Shown here: in pieces, positions 32,962-41,554 of the stretch
How positions within the stretch are numbered: the stretch's first letter is position 1
Layout of the letters: every line of letters begins with the position of its first letter
NCBI RefSeq assembly: GCF_000145035.1
Contig: NC_014387.1
Coordinates: forward strand, 2,718,001 to 2,782,000
Length of the DNA: 64,000 nt
Reading direction: 5' to 3'
Source: Butyrivibrio proteoclasticus B316
GTDB lineage: Bacteria > Bacillota > Clostridia > Lachnospirales > Lachnospiraceae
Made by a program: the position numbers and the translations under genes
Notes under the pieces: generated by a model
The model's database searches: none
What the model saw: the letters and a program-made list of their open reading frames with translations, nothing else
What the model was told of the DNA's origin: nothing

Positions 32962-32991
32962 GATAAGACAAATCCATTGATTTGGCTTATC
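32962..32991. other. 13-bp hairpin between two minus-strand genes
   Basis: GATAAGACAAATC (32962-32974) and GATTTGGCTTATC (32979-32991) pair with one mismatch around a 4-nt loop. It follows the FAD gene, but no T run is present, so it may be a processing or stability element. Confidence 0.5.
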
Positions 32992-33053
32992 GCAGTGTCC
33001 AGAGCCATGAGAGACGTTGTACATATATCCGGAAGATCATGCAGTTGATCGCA

Positions 33054-34454
33054 TTACCCTAAAGAATTGATGATTGAGCGAGCTACGCAGAGTCCGTTGG
33101 CACTTGCCTGCTGAAGTCCGCGAGTAACACCTGCTCCATCGCCGATAGCGCGAAGTCCCTTTATGCTGGTCTCAAAATCCTTATTTACTATAACTTTATT
33201 GGAGTAGAACTTGACTTCTACACCATACAAAAGAGTCTCATCTGAAGCAATACCCGGCGTAACCTTATCAAGAGCCTGGATCATCTCATCAAGATCCACC
33301 ATGATTCTGTGTGGGAATACAAGTGAAAGATCTCCGGGAACTGCATCCTTAAGTGTAGGGATCAGGTTATTTCTGCATAGTCTCTCTTCTGTTGTTCTCC
33401 TGCCTCGTCTGAAATCTCCGTAAGTCTGAACAAGTATTTTTCCACCACAGAGCATATTTGAAAGCTCTGCAATCTTTTTACCATATTCTATAGGTGTCTT
33501 GAAAGGCTTTGTGAAATTCTTGGACACCAAAAGAGCAAAGTTCGTGTTGTTAGTCTTGAACTCTTTTCCCTTATAAGCATGTCCGTTAACTACTGCAAGA
33601 CCATTCTCATAGTACTCTGTAGCAACCTCTCCGGATGGATTGGTACAGAAAGTACGAACCTTGTCGTCAAAAGTTGGAGTGTGATAAATGAGCTTGGCCT
33701 CATAGAGGTTCTCGTTGAGGAACTGCATAACTTCATCACGCACCTCAACTCTGACTCCGACATCGACAGTACCGGGTTTAGTCTCAATTCCGATCTCTTC
33801 ACACTTATCCTTGAACCAGTCAGCACCCTCTCTACCAACAGCACTTACAATTTCTCTGGCAAAAAACTCTTCGCCCTTGTCAGTTCTAACCCCCTTACAA
33901 ACGCCGTCTTCTACGAGTATGTCTGTAACCATAGTGTTGAACTGAATCTCTACGCCCTGATCAAGAATATGCTGCTGAAGTTTACTGTAAATCTTGTAAC
34001 CTTCCTCAGTTCCAAGATGTCTGATAGGACACTCTACAAGCTTGAGGTTGGCATTTATTGCTTTTCTGCGGATCTCGCGGATCTCGTTTTCTTTATCAAC
34101 GCCATATACGTTCTTGTCAGCGCCAAATTTAAGATAAATCTCATCTGACTCGTGGATAAGCTCAGTAGCTGCATCATATCCAAGTATATCAGGAAGTGTT
34201 CCGCCGACATCAGGTGAAAGAGAAAGCTTACCGTCTGAAAAAGCTCCCGCACCTGCGAATCCGGTTGTAATAGAACATGGTTTGCAGCCGGCACAGGTCT
34301 TAGTCACACGCTTAGGACAATTTCTCTTTTCGATAGAGCGGCCCTTTTCTATCATGAGAACCTTAAGATCAGGTCTCTTTTCCATAAGCTCATAGGCACA
34401 GAAAATGCCACCCGGGCCTGCTCCGATAATAATTACGTCTACATTTTTACTCAT
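33054..34454 (-). CDS. FAD-dependent oxidoreductase (HI0933/GidA-like fold)
   Basis: 466 residues from ATG at 34454 (GAGGAAATATAT upstream); the frame extends 39 codons further but that part is untranslated leader. N-terminal dinucleotide-binding motif VIIIGAGPGGIFCAYEL (6-22), then CPKRVTKTCAGCKPC, a Cys cluster (about 51-66) seen in this family, and a second FAD segment near the C-terminus (GLRAIGDGAGVTRGLQQA). It is annotated in other genomes as an uncharacterised FAD-dependent dehydrogenase. No obvious partner gene. Substrate unknown. Confidence 0.82.
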   Translation of the reverse strand: MSKNVDVIIIGAGPGGIFCAYELMEKRPDLKVLMIEKGRSIEKRNCPKRVTKTCAGCKPCSITTGFAGAGAFSDGKLSLSPDVGGTLPDILGYDAATELIHESDEIYLKFGADKNVYGVDKENEIREIRRKAINANLKLVECPIRHLGTEEGYKIYSKLQQHILDQGVEIQFNTMVTDILVEDGVCKGVRTDKGEEFFAREIVSAVGREGADWFKDKCEEIGIETKPGTVDVGVRVEVRDEVMQFLNENLYEAKLIYHTPTFDDKVRTFCTNPSGEVATEYYENGLAVVNGHAYKGKEFKTNNTNFALLVSKNFTKPFKTPIEYGKKIAELSNMLCGGKILVQTYGDFRRGRRTTEERLCRNNLIPTLKDAVPGDLSLVFPHRIMVDLDEMIQALDKVTPGIASDETLLYGVEVKFYSNKVIVNKDFETSIKGLRAIGDGAGVTRGLQQASANGLCVARSIINSLG

Positions 34455-34624
34455 ATATATTTCCTCGCATAATCGTTTTATTTTTGCTCCGTAGGGGTAT
34501 ACATTATAACACAATCTAATCATATTGCCTACAATGAAATAGATGTCAAAAAAACAGATAAATGCCACCAACTTAGAATAACATAAAATGGGACATTTAT
34601 CTGTTTTTAATAAAGGCGCTATTA

Positions 34625-36616
34625 TTATCTGCTGGTTCTGTACTGAACCGGAGTCATTCCATATTTCTTTTTGAAGAGTCTGTTAAAGTGCTCAACGTTC
34701 TGATAACCTGCTGCCTCAGCAACTTTTTCCACCTTCATATTACCATTTCTAAGAAGTGTGCTAGCCTTGTTGAGTCTGATGCGCTTAACGTTTTCTCCAA
34801 AGGTCATGCCTGACTTTTCCTTGATATATTTGGAAAGGTAAGGTTTGGAAAGGTAGAACTGACTGGACAGATCATCAAGAGTAACTGTCAGGTAATTTTC
34901 CTGGATATAATTAATGATGGAATTGATCCTCTCATCTTTGCTATTCTTGATATCTTTTACCTCATCAATCTGATTAACTGCGATTACAAGAGCATTAATC
35001 GAAGATCTGATAATATCCTCGTCTATTCCTACGCCCCAGTACTTCTTGCCATTATGTGTAATTCCCACATATGTACATGCCTTAGAGGATGATCCTCTTG
35101 AAAGAGCGTGTTCCTCATAGGTCGAGAGCTCATAGCTGACGTTAAAATACTGTTTGATAGCATTGCTGACTGCGTCAAGGCGACCATTACCGTTAGCCTC
35201 AACCACATGTTCTTTATCCGCATGAGATATTGTTACTTCTGTCAAAATACCGTCTATCTGCTTGAAGTGACATTCTGTAATCTTGAAAACATTGTCATTG
35301 TGAACGTACTTATCCTCGAAGATCTGATAAATCCTGGATGGTGACAACTCAGCATGCTCTCTGTCTGATATGTCCTTAATGGTATAGCTGACATCAGCCT
35401 GCATTTCCTTGGGAACCATCATTCCATAGTTAGTCTTGAGGATGTAGCTTACACCGCCCTTACCGGACTGACTATTGATCCTGATAACATCACCGTCGTA
35501 CTCTCTTCCAAGATCCTTGGGATCAACAGGAAGATAAGGAACTGACCATATTCCCTTGTCTTTTTTCTGATCATGCCAGGTAAAGCCCTTAGAAATAGCA
35601 TCCTGATGGGATCCGGAGAAAGCAGTAAATACAAGCTGTCCGGCATAGGGCTGTCTCTCATAGATTCTCATCCTTGTGAGTCTTTCGTAAGCCTCACCGA
35701 TTTCCATGATATGGCTAAAATCAAGTCCCGGATCAACACCATGAGAATACATATTGATTGCCAGTGTAACTATATCCACATTACCCGTTCTCTCACCGTT
35801 TCCGAAAAGAGTACCCTCAATTCTGTCAGCTCCCGCAAGGCAGCCGAGTTCAGCATCGCTTACGCCTGTTCCTCTGTCGTTGTGAGGATGGAGTGATAAA
35901 ACCACATTGTCGCGGTACTTAAGGTTTTTGCTGATATATTCAACCTGGGTAGCGAACACATGGGGCATTGCAATCTCTACTGTTGTAGGGATATTGATAA
36001 CAACCTTATTTTTCTTGGTAGGCTTCCACACATCAAGAACCGCGTTACATACTTCTACCGCGTAGTCAACCTCTGTTCCCGGGAAGCTCTCAGGAGAATA
36101 TTCAAAAGAGAAATTACCTGTTGTCTCTTTGGCCAGCTTATCCAGAAGCCTTGCGCCATCAACTGCAATCTGCTTAACTTCTGCTTTACTCTTTTTAAAT
36201 ACCTGTTCTCTCTGAGCAACAGATGTCGAATTATAGAGGTGGATGATAGCCCTTGGAGCCCCCTTGACCGCTTCAAAGGTCCTCCTGATGATGTGTTCCC
36301 TCGCCTGAGTAAGTACCTGGACTGTAACATCATCCGGAATCATGTTCTTCTCGATAAGAGTTCTGGCAAACTCAAACTCCGTCTCAGAAGCTGCCGGAAA
36401 ACCAATTTCAATTTCCTTAAAGCCAAGGTTGACAAGCATTGTAAAAAATTCGAGCTTCTCGTCAAGACTCATGGGCTCAATAAGTGCCTGATTACCATCG
36501 CGAAGATCCACACTGCACCATATTGGCGGATGATCGATGTAGTCTTTCTTGACCCAGTCATAGCTTGCCTTGGGCGGCATAAAATATTGACGCTGATACT
36601 TCTCGAAATTCTTCAT
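34625..36616 (-). CDS. leuA: 2-isopropylmalate synthase fused to an AraC-type DNA-binding domain
   Basis: 663 residues in one uninterrupted frame. Residues 1 to about 550 form a complete type-2 LeuA: VDLRDGNQAL (37-45, metal/ketoacid site), the metal His pair in SLHPHNDRG (H243, H245), NGERTGN (273-279), and a C-terminal leucine-feedback domain ending INALVIAVNQI. This enzyme joins acetyl-CoA to 2-oxoisovalerate in the first step of leucine synthesis. Residues 556-663 are an AraC/XylS domain with two HTH units (VTLDDLSSQFYLSKPYLSKY; VEKVAEAAGYQNVEHFNRLF) and the end GMTPVQYRTSR. LeuA proteins normally stop near residue 550. GGGGAGAAGCATT precedes the ATG; a 14-bp palindrome lies 62 bp upstream. 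Confidence 0.95.
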   Translation of the reverse strand: MKNFEKYQRQYFMPPKASYDWVKKDYIDHPPIWCSVDLRDGNQALIEPMSLDEKLEFFTMLVNLGFKEIEIGFPAASETEFEFARTLIEKNMIPDDVTVQVLTQAREHIIRRTFEAVKGAPRAIIHLYNSTSVAQREQVFKKSKAEVKQIAVDGARLLDKLAKETTGNFSFEYSPESFPGTEVDYAVEVCNAVLDVWKPTKKNKVVINIPTTVEIAMPHVFATQVEYISKNLKYRDNVVLSLHPHNDRGTGVSDAELGCLAGADRIEGTLFGNGERTGNVDIVTLAINMYSHGVDPGLDFSHIMEIGEAYERLTRMRIYERQPYAGQLVFTAFSGSHQDAISKGFTWHDQKKDKGIWSVPYLPVDPKDLGREYDGDVIRINSQSGKGGVSYILKTNYGMMVPKEMQADVSYTIKDISDREHAELSPSRIYQIFEDKYVHNDNVFKITECHFKQIDGILTEVTISHADKEHVVEANGNGRLDAVSNAIKQYFNVSYELSTYEEHALSRGSSSKACTYVGITHNGKKYWGVGIDEDIIRSSINALVIAVNQIDEVKDIKNSKDERINSIINYIQENYLTVTLDDLSSQFYLSKPYLSKYIKEKSGMTFGENVKRIRLNKASTLLRNGNMKVEKVAEAAGYQNVEHFNRLFKKKYGMTPVQYRTSR

Positions 36617-36677
36617 AATGCTTCTCCCCTTTTTATTATTCCGGTCTTATCAATCTGACTTGATGTTTTTTATCCTA

Positions 36678-36691
36678 CGATATTAATATCG
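36678..36691. promoter_or_regulatory. 14-bp palindrome upstream of leuA-araC
   Basis: CGATATTAATATCG is a perfect palindrome 62 bp upstream of the leuA-araC start codon, in a 207-bp spacer that otherwise holds AT-rich promoter-like sequence. A plausible operator, possibly for the AraC domain itself. Confidence 0.45.
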
Positions 36692-36823
36692 GTCGGTTTA
36701 CTTGACTTTTTTATACCTGTATAAGATAAATTAGTACATATTTTTTGATAAATATTATGATAACATAATTATAGGCAATTACATCATGGCAGAATTAACC
36801 AGTTTTCTTGATTTATTTTAATC

Positions 36824-37228
36824 TCAGTCGCACTGATATCCCTTATTCATCAGGATGTTCTCTACAGCATTTACATCTTCCGTATGCATTACCATGATCG
36901 GGTTACCGGTCTCTCTGTTAAATGAGAGATATGTATAATTGACGTTGATATGACTATCCTTGAGAGTCTTGAGAATATTATCAAGTGCTCCTACTTCATC
37001 CTTACACTCTACAGCAAGTACAGAAGATGTCTTACACATGTATCCTGCTGCCTGCAAAACTTCCATACACTTCGCAGCGTCGGAAACCACCATTCTGATG
37101 ATGCCATATTCAGCCGAATCATTAGTTACAGAGCCAAGAATGTTGATATCATTCTCCCTCAGAAGACCTGTGATAGTCTGAAGACATCCTTTCTTATTTT
37201 CAGCATAAATTGAAACCTGCTTAAGCAT
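36824..37228 (-). CDS. Tandem ACT-domain protein
   Basis: 134 residues from ATG at 37228 (GGAGGAAATATA upstream). Two ACT domains (about 1-66 and 70-134), each with the beta-alpha-beta-beta-alpha-beta pattern and the typical start (VSIYAENKKGCLQTITGLL; LAVECKDEVGALDNILKTL). ACT domains bind amino acids and regulate enzymes. It lies 207 bp upstream of leuA-araC on the same strand, so it may sense a branched-chain amino acid and be linked to leucine synthesis (inference). Similar small ACT-only proteins are common in clostridia. Confidence 0.85.
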   Translation of the reverse strand: MLKQVSIYAENKKGCLQTITGLLRENDINILGSVTNDSAEYGIIRMVVSDAAKCMEVLQAAGYMCKTSSVLAVECKDEVGALDNILKTLKDSHINVNYTYLSFNRETGNPIMVMHTEDVNAVENILMNKGYQCD

Positions 37229-37548
37229 TATATTTCCTCCAAACCAGTTGTTTTTTCTTATTCTCTCATACATTATCCACATTTAAAAGTGCTATATTAC
37301 TCTATCACTTAAAAGCGTTAAAGCATGCCGTTATTGTCTACTATATCACATTTCTTACATTTGTAAAGAATACGCGTAGTATAAATACTTCCCAAACGCT
37401 CCGGTCAAGCCCGGTGCATAATTTCGCAAAAATAAGTAGAACAATAGCAACAATCAGCAATATCTGGTATGACGATTTTTATATAATGATATAGGTGTCA
37501 AAAACTACAACTCATTTTTACAGAGAATAAAATCCAAAGAGGTTCACA
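37229..37548. other. Divergent intergenic region, 320 bp
   Basis: Holds the promoter of the ACT gene (37340-37367, minus) and, for GH43, a TATAAT at 37482-37487 without a clear -35. No coding frame or RNA structure seen. Confidence 0.5.
37340..37367 (-). promoter_or_regulatory. Candidate promoter of the ACT-domain gene
   Basis: On the minus strand TTTACA (37367-37362), 16-bp spacer, TATAGT (37345-37340), about 110 nt before the ATG at 37228. Confidence 0.45.
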
Positions 37549-39276
37549 ATGAATAAAGATAATATAAATCCTATAACCAGGCTGGACTACCCAGACCCTG
37601 ACATTATCAGAGTAGATAATACTTATTATATGGTCAGCACTACCATGTACTTCATGCCTGGCTGCGAAATTCTCCGCTCCTACGATCTTGTACACTGGGA
37701 ACACGCTTCCTATGTCTATGACAGGCTTGACAGCACTCCTGCTCAGCAGCTTGAGGGAAAAGAAAACATCTATGGCCAGGGTATGTGGGCAGCAAGTCTC
37801 CGTTACCACCAGGGCATTTTTTACATATGTTTTGTTTGTAACGACACCCATAAAACCTACATTTACCAGTCCAAAAGCATAAACGGTCCGTGGGAAAAAT
37901 ATAATCTCAAAGGTTTTTATCACGACAACTCTATTCTTTTTGATGATGATGGAAAAATCTATATTGTATCCGGCAACAAGGAAATCTATTTGCAGGAGCT
38001 GGAACTAGTAGAGAAAGACTCAGTAAAATATCATGATGGCATATCCACCTTTCTTTCTGACGATAACGCTGCCTCTCCTTCAGGAAAGATCATAATCAAA
38101 GACTCTGATGATGTATATCTTGGCTATGAAGGAACACATTTTTATAAGATCAACGGCAAATACTATCTCTTTTTCATACACATGCCAAAGTCCACAGGAA
38201 AGCGTACAGAAGCTGTATTTGTGTCTGATAAGCCGCAAGGGCCATACATAGGCAAAGATGTAATGTATGATGACAGAGGTTACAGGGGGTCAGGTGTAGC
38301 CCAAGGCGGCATTGTCGATACTCCAAGCGGAAAATGGTACAGCATATTGTTCCAGGATAGCGGCGCTGTCGGAAGAATCCCGGTTCTTATGCCTGTTCAC
38401 TTTGAGTACACTGTTCTGGGCGAGGCGGGTCTTTCAGATGGCAGTGATCATCCAGGAGAAAAAGTTCTTTTCCCTGTGTTTGGTGACAGGGGGATCATTC
38501 CCGATGAATTCGATATTGAAGATTTAAATCCCGGCTATGAATACACTCCTCTTGTGTCAAGTGACGATTTTAAACTTAATGGGGCTTCACTTTCATCAGA
38601 CTATAATTCTTTACCATATTTACAAGCAAGTTTTGGTTTCAAGGCCTGTTGGCAGTTTAACCATGAACCTGACTTATCTCTTATAAAAAGAGATTATGAT
38701 AAAGGAACAGTTACAATTACCACCGGCAAGCTTTCTTCAAACCTTGTCCAGGCCAGAAACACTCTTACTCAGAGAACTCTTTTCCCTGAATGTAAGTGCA
38801 GCGTCATACTTGACGGATCTGCTCTTAATGATGGTGACTATGCAGGGCTGTGCGTACTTGAAAGTAACTACAGGTTTATCGGAATAACAAGACAGGACTC
38901 TTCTTATTACCTGGTCCTCGGCAAAAGAGATATCACATCCGGAGGATTCTGGGGTGAGCGCCATGACGATGAACCATTTGAGGAACTTGAGAAAATAAAG
39001 ATTGATTCGCCTATCGTATCTCTGAGCTCATATATCTGTTATGACAATAATACCTGCTATCCGGCATTTAAGCCTTCCTGGGTAGCCGGCGATGTTGCTG
39101 ATGACCATGTGGTCTTTGGTTACAAAACAGCAGACAGTTCCATGACTTCACAGCTTGGCGCCTCTTACAGCCTGCAGTTCAAGCTTGATCACTTTACAGG
39201 CACAAGATTTGGTCTTTTTGTTTATAGCACAGCAAAAGCCGGCGGTAGTGCTACCTTTTCCAACTGGTTGTACTAA
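37549..39276 (+). CDS. Cytoplasmic glycoside hydrolase family 43 (xylosidase/arabinofuranosidase type)
   Basis: 575 residues, no signal peptide. Five-bladed propeller with GH43 landmarks: DYPDPDII (catalytic base D16), HDNSILFDDDGK (D126, pKa modulator) and YEGTHFYK (general acid E194). Residues about 345-575 form a beta-sandwich as in GH43 beta-xylosidases (XynB3 type), which often helps close the active site. It probably removes xylose or arabinose from short oligosaccharides taken into the cell. AAGAGGTTCACA lies before the ATG. No transporter or other hemicellulase is adjacent. Confidence 0.85.
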   Translation: MNKDNINPITRLDYPDPDIIRVDNTYYMVSTTMYFMPGCEILRSYDLVHWEHASYVYDRLDSTPAQQLEGKENIYGQGMWAASLRYHQGIFYICFVCNDTHKTYIYQSKSINGPWEKYNLKGFYHDNSILFDDDGKIYIVSGNKEIYLQELELVEKDSVKYHDGISTFLSDDNAASPSGKIIIKDSDDVYLGYEGTHFYKINGKYYLFFIHMPKSTGKRTEAVFVSDKPQGPYIGKDVMYDDRGYRGSGVAQGGIVDTPSGKWYSILFQDSGAVGRIPVLMPVHFEYTVLGEAGLSDGSDHPGEKVLFPVFGDRGIIPDEFDIEDLNPGYEYTPLVSSDDFKLNGASLSSDYNSLPYLQASFGFKACWQFNHEPDLSLIKRDYDKGTVTITTGKLSSNLVQARNTLTQRTLFPECKCSVILDGSALNDGDYAGLCVLESNYRFIGITRQDSSYYLVLGKRDITSGGFWGERHDDEPFEELEKIKIDSPIVSLSSYICYDNNTCYPAFKPSWVAGDVADDHVVFGYKTADSSMTSQLGASYSLQFKLDHFTGTRFGLFVYSTAKAGGSATFSNWLY

Positions 39277-39417
39277 TTATTGATACTTTTTTTACGATCA
39301 ATTCCATAATTTACCAATAAGAAATAACTAAAAACCTATCCAAAGATTATATGTTATACTGTATAGACAAACCAAAGCATTTTTACACGTAACATTCATT
39401 TTATAAAGGTAATTATT

Positions 39418-41460
39418 ATGGAAAAAGAGATATTTGATCAGGAACAAAATCATTTGAGCAAAACCTATGGCAAGCTTCTGGAAATGAAGAAAGACCTGGA
39501 AAGTCAGATTTCAGATCTTGATGCCAAGGCCCTGGATGATAAAAATGATATTCGAGACAATATCCGCTTCGACTATGCAGATATTGAAACGACCATGGAA
39601 ACTCTCGCAGAGATAGAAGTTTGGAACAGATATATTGATACATATAATGTTGAGAGCAGTTCACTTGGTAAGAGACTAAAGACTGTCAACAAGCTTCTCG
39701 AATCGCCTTACTTTGCCAAGATCAGTTTGCAATTTGACCCATCTGAAGAGCCCGAAAGCTATTATATAGGAAGGGCTCCTATTTCCGAGAATGGTTATGA
39801 CCAGATGGTTGTTGACTGGAGATCTCCAATTGCTGAAGTGTACTACAATCAGGAAAGCGGCCACACCAGCTACACAGTTGAGGACAGAGTTATTCCTGTA
39901 GATCTTAAATTAAGACGTCAGTTTGATATCAATAAAGACAAGCTGATTTCTTATTTTGATACACAAATTGCTATTGAAGACCCAATGCTCCTGCAGTCCC
40001 TGTCTCAAATGCGCTCAGACAAGATGCAGGCAATCACTGCAACCATTCAGAAGGAGCAGAACACAGTTATCCGCTATCCTGATGTACCCGTACTTCTTGT
40101 AAACGGAATCGCAGGAAGTGGTAAAACCTCTGTACTTCTTCAGCGAATTGCATATCTCTTTTACCAGAAAAGAAAGACTCTGCGTCCGGATCAGGTGTGT
40201 CTCATGACACTTAATCCGGTATTTCGTGACTATATAGACAATGTCCTTCCTGACCTCGGGGAAACAAATCCACTGACCATTACCTGGAACGAATTTCTCG
40301 ATATGGTCCATGTTCCATTCACGGAAAATGGTTCAGATCACACACTGTCAGAGAGTCTTCTTAAGATTCACGAGTGTTTACCAACACTCACTCCTGAAGC
40401 AGATGATTTCTTCGATATCAGGCAAAAAGAGACCATTGTCATGAACAAAAACGAAGTTCTCTCTGTCGTTAAGATGTTCAAACAGTTTCCTATGGGAGTA
40501 CGTCTCATCCAGACAGTTGCAGATGAACTTGAGCATAGAGCCAAGAATGCTCTTCACAATCTTGATAAAGAAACAGAGGAAGAGTCAGAAGGATCACCAA
40601 AATCTGATTCTGCCGAGAATAACAGAATTGAAAATGATTACGGCGGAGCACTTCGCAGCATCAGACACTGCGGTTTTGTGAATGTCATGCACATAGCCAA
40701 AAGAATTCTTGGTACTGATCACATTACTGCTGCTGAATGGCTCTACACCAAGATGGAGCTTACAGGCCTGTGCGACCGCAACATGAAGTACATGATGATT
40801 GATGAAGTTCAGGATTATACCAAGGCTCAGCTCATGGTATTTAGAAAATTCTTCCCCAATGCCAAATTTATGCTCCTTGGTGATGAGAATCAGGCCATCA
40901 GGGAAGGCACTATTTCTTTTTCTGAGATAAAAGAGCTTGCCGAAGCCGATGATAAAAAATTTGTCGAATTGCCACTAATGACAAGTTACAGAAGTTCACC
41001 GGAGATTACAGAGATGTTCGCTTCTCTTCTGCCTTCAGAGAAAAAAATGCTGGTTTCCTCAGTGCAAAGGCCGGGAGAAAAAGTAGCTATGTTCTCTTTG
41101 GATTCAGATGATGAGTATTACACAAAACTCACATCTCTCATTTCAGAATATAGTGAAAAATCAGGACTTACTGCCGTTATATTCAGAAACCAGTTTAGTC
41201 TTGATAAAGCAATAGCCAAACTTGGAGATAAAGCCCCTGTTGTAATAGAAGAAAACGATTCTCTTCCATCTTCCGGAGCTTTTCTCATTGAGCTTTCTCT
41301 TGCTAAGGGACTTGAATTTGACAATGTCATCATTGCCGATGCAGACAACGACAGCTATCCGGCAGACGAGCTTGGAAAGCACTGCCTCTACACCGCAATG
41401 TCACGTGCAACACAGCACTTGTCAATTCTTGCAAAGGGTAAACTCTCAGATTGTATTTAA
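39418..41460 (+). CDS. HelD-like superfamily 1 helicase
   Basis: 680 residues. An N-terminal coiled coil (about 1-95, rich in Glu/Lys/Leu) precedes the first helicase half with Walker A GIAGSGKT (230-237), IDEVQDYTKAQ (about 460-470, DEXX motif), then TSYRSSPE and the end TAMSRATQHLSIL. This is the HelD/UvrD-type arrangement; HelD uses the coiled coil to reach into RNA polymerase and free it from DNA. An acidic Glu/Ser linker lies at about 383-402. Terminator at 41474-41532. Single gene. Confidence 0.85.
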   Translation: MEKEIFDQEQNHLSKTYGKLLEMKKDLESQISDLDAKALDDKNDIRDNIRFDYADIETTMETLAEIEVWNRYIDTYNVESSSLGKRLKTVNKLLESPYFAKISLQFDPSEEPESYYIGRAPISENGYDQMVVDWRSPIAEVYYNQESGHTSYTVEDRVIPVDLKLRRQFDINKDKLISYFDTQIAIEDPMLLQSLSQMRSDKMQAITATIQKEQNTVIRYPDVPVLLVNGIAGSGKTSVLLQRIAYLFYQKRKTLRPDQVCLMTLNPVFRDYIDNVLPDLGETNPLTITWNEFLDMVHVPFTENGSDHTLSESLLKIHECLPTLTPEADDFFDIRQKETIVMNKNEVLSVVKMFKQFPMGVRLIQTVADELEHRAKNALHNLDKETEEESEGSPKSDSAENNRIENDYGGALRSIRHCGFVNVMHIAKRILGTDHITAAEWLYTKMELTGLCDRNMKYMMIDEVQDYTKAQLMVFRKFFPNAKFMLLGDENQAIREGTISFSEIKELAEADDKKFVELPLMTSYRSSPEITEMFASLLPSEKKMLVSSVQRPGEKVAMFSLDSDDEYYTKLTSLISEYSEKSGLTAVIFRNQFSLDKAIAKLGDKAPVVIEENDSLPSSGAFLIELSLAKGLEFDNVIIADADNDSYPADELGKHCLYTAMSRATQHLSILAKGKLSDCI

Positions 41461-41473
41461 ACTATAAAGAAAC

Positions 41474-41532
41474 AAGCTGTTGCCCCTCTAAATGTTACAA
41501 ATAAGGGGTAACAGCTTTTATATTTCTGACTC
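41474..41532 (+). terminator. Terminator of the HelD gene
   Basis: AAGCTGTTGCCCCT (41474-41487) pairs with AGGGGTAACAGCTT (41514-41527), one mismatch, followed by TTATATTT. Confidence 0.75.
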
Positions 41533-41554
41533 ATTCATAAAAAGCAAAAGTTAA

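Noticed and set aside
33054-34571. Longer N-terminus of the FAD oxidoreductase
   Set aside because: The first 39 codons lack similarity to the family and the ATG at 34454 has a good ribosome site and begins the dinucleotide-binding fold.
36617-36823. T-box leader controlling leuA
   Set aside because: No AGGGTGGNACCGCG-type T-box sequence and no terminator-antiterminator pair on the minus strand.
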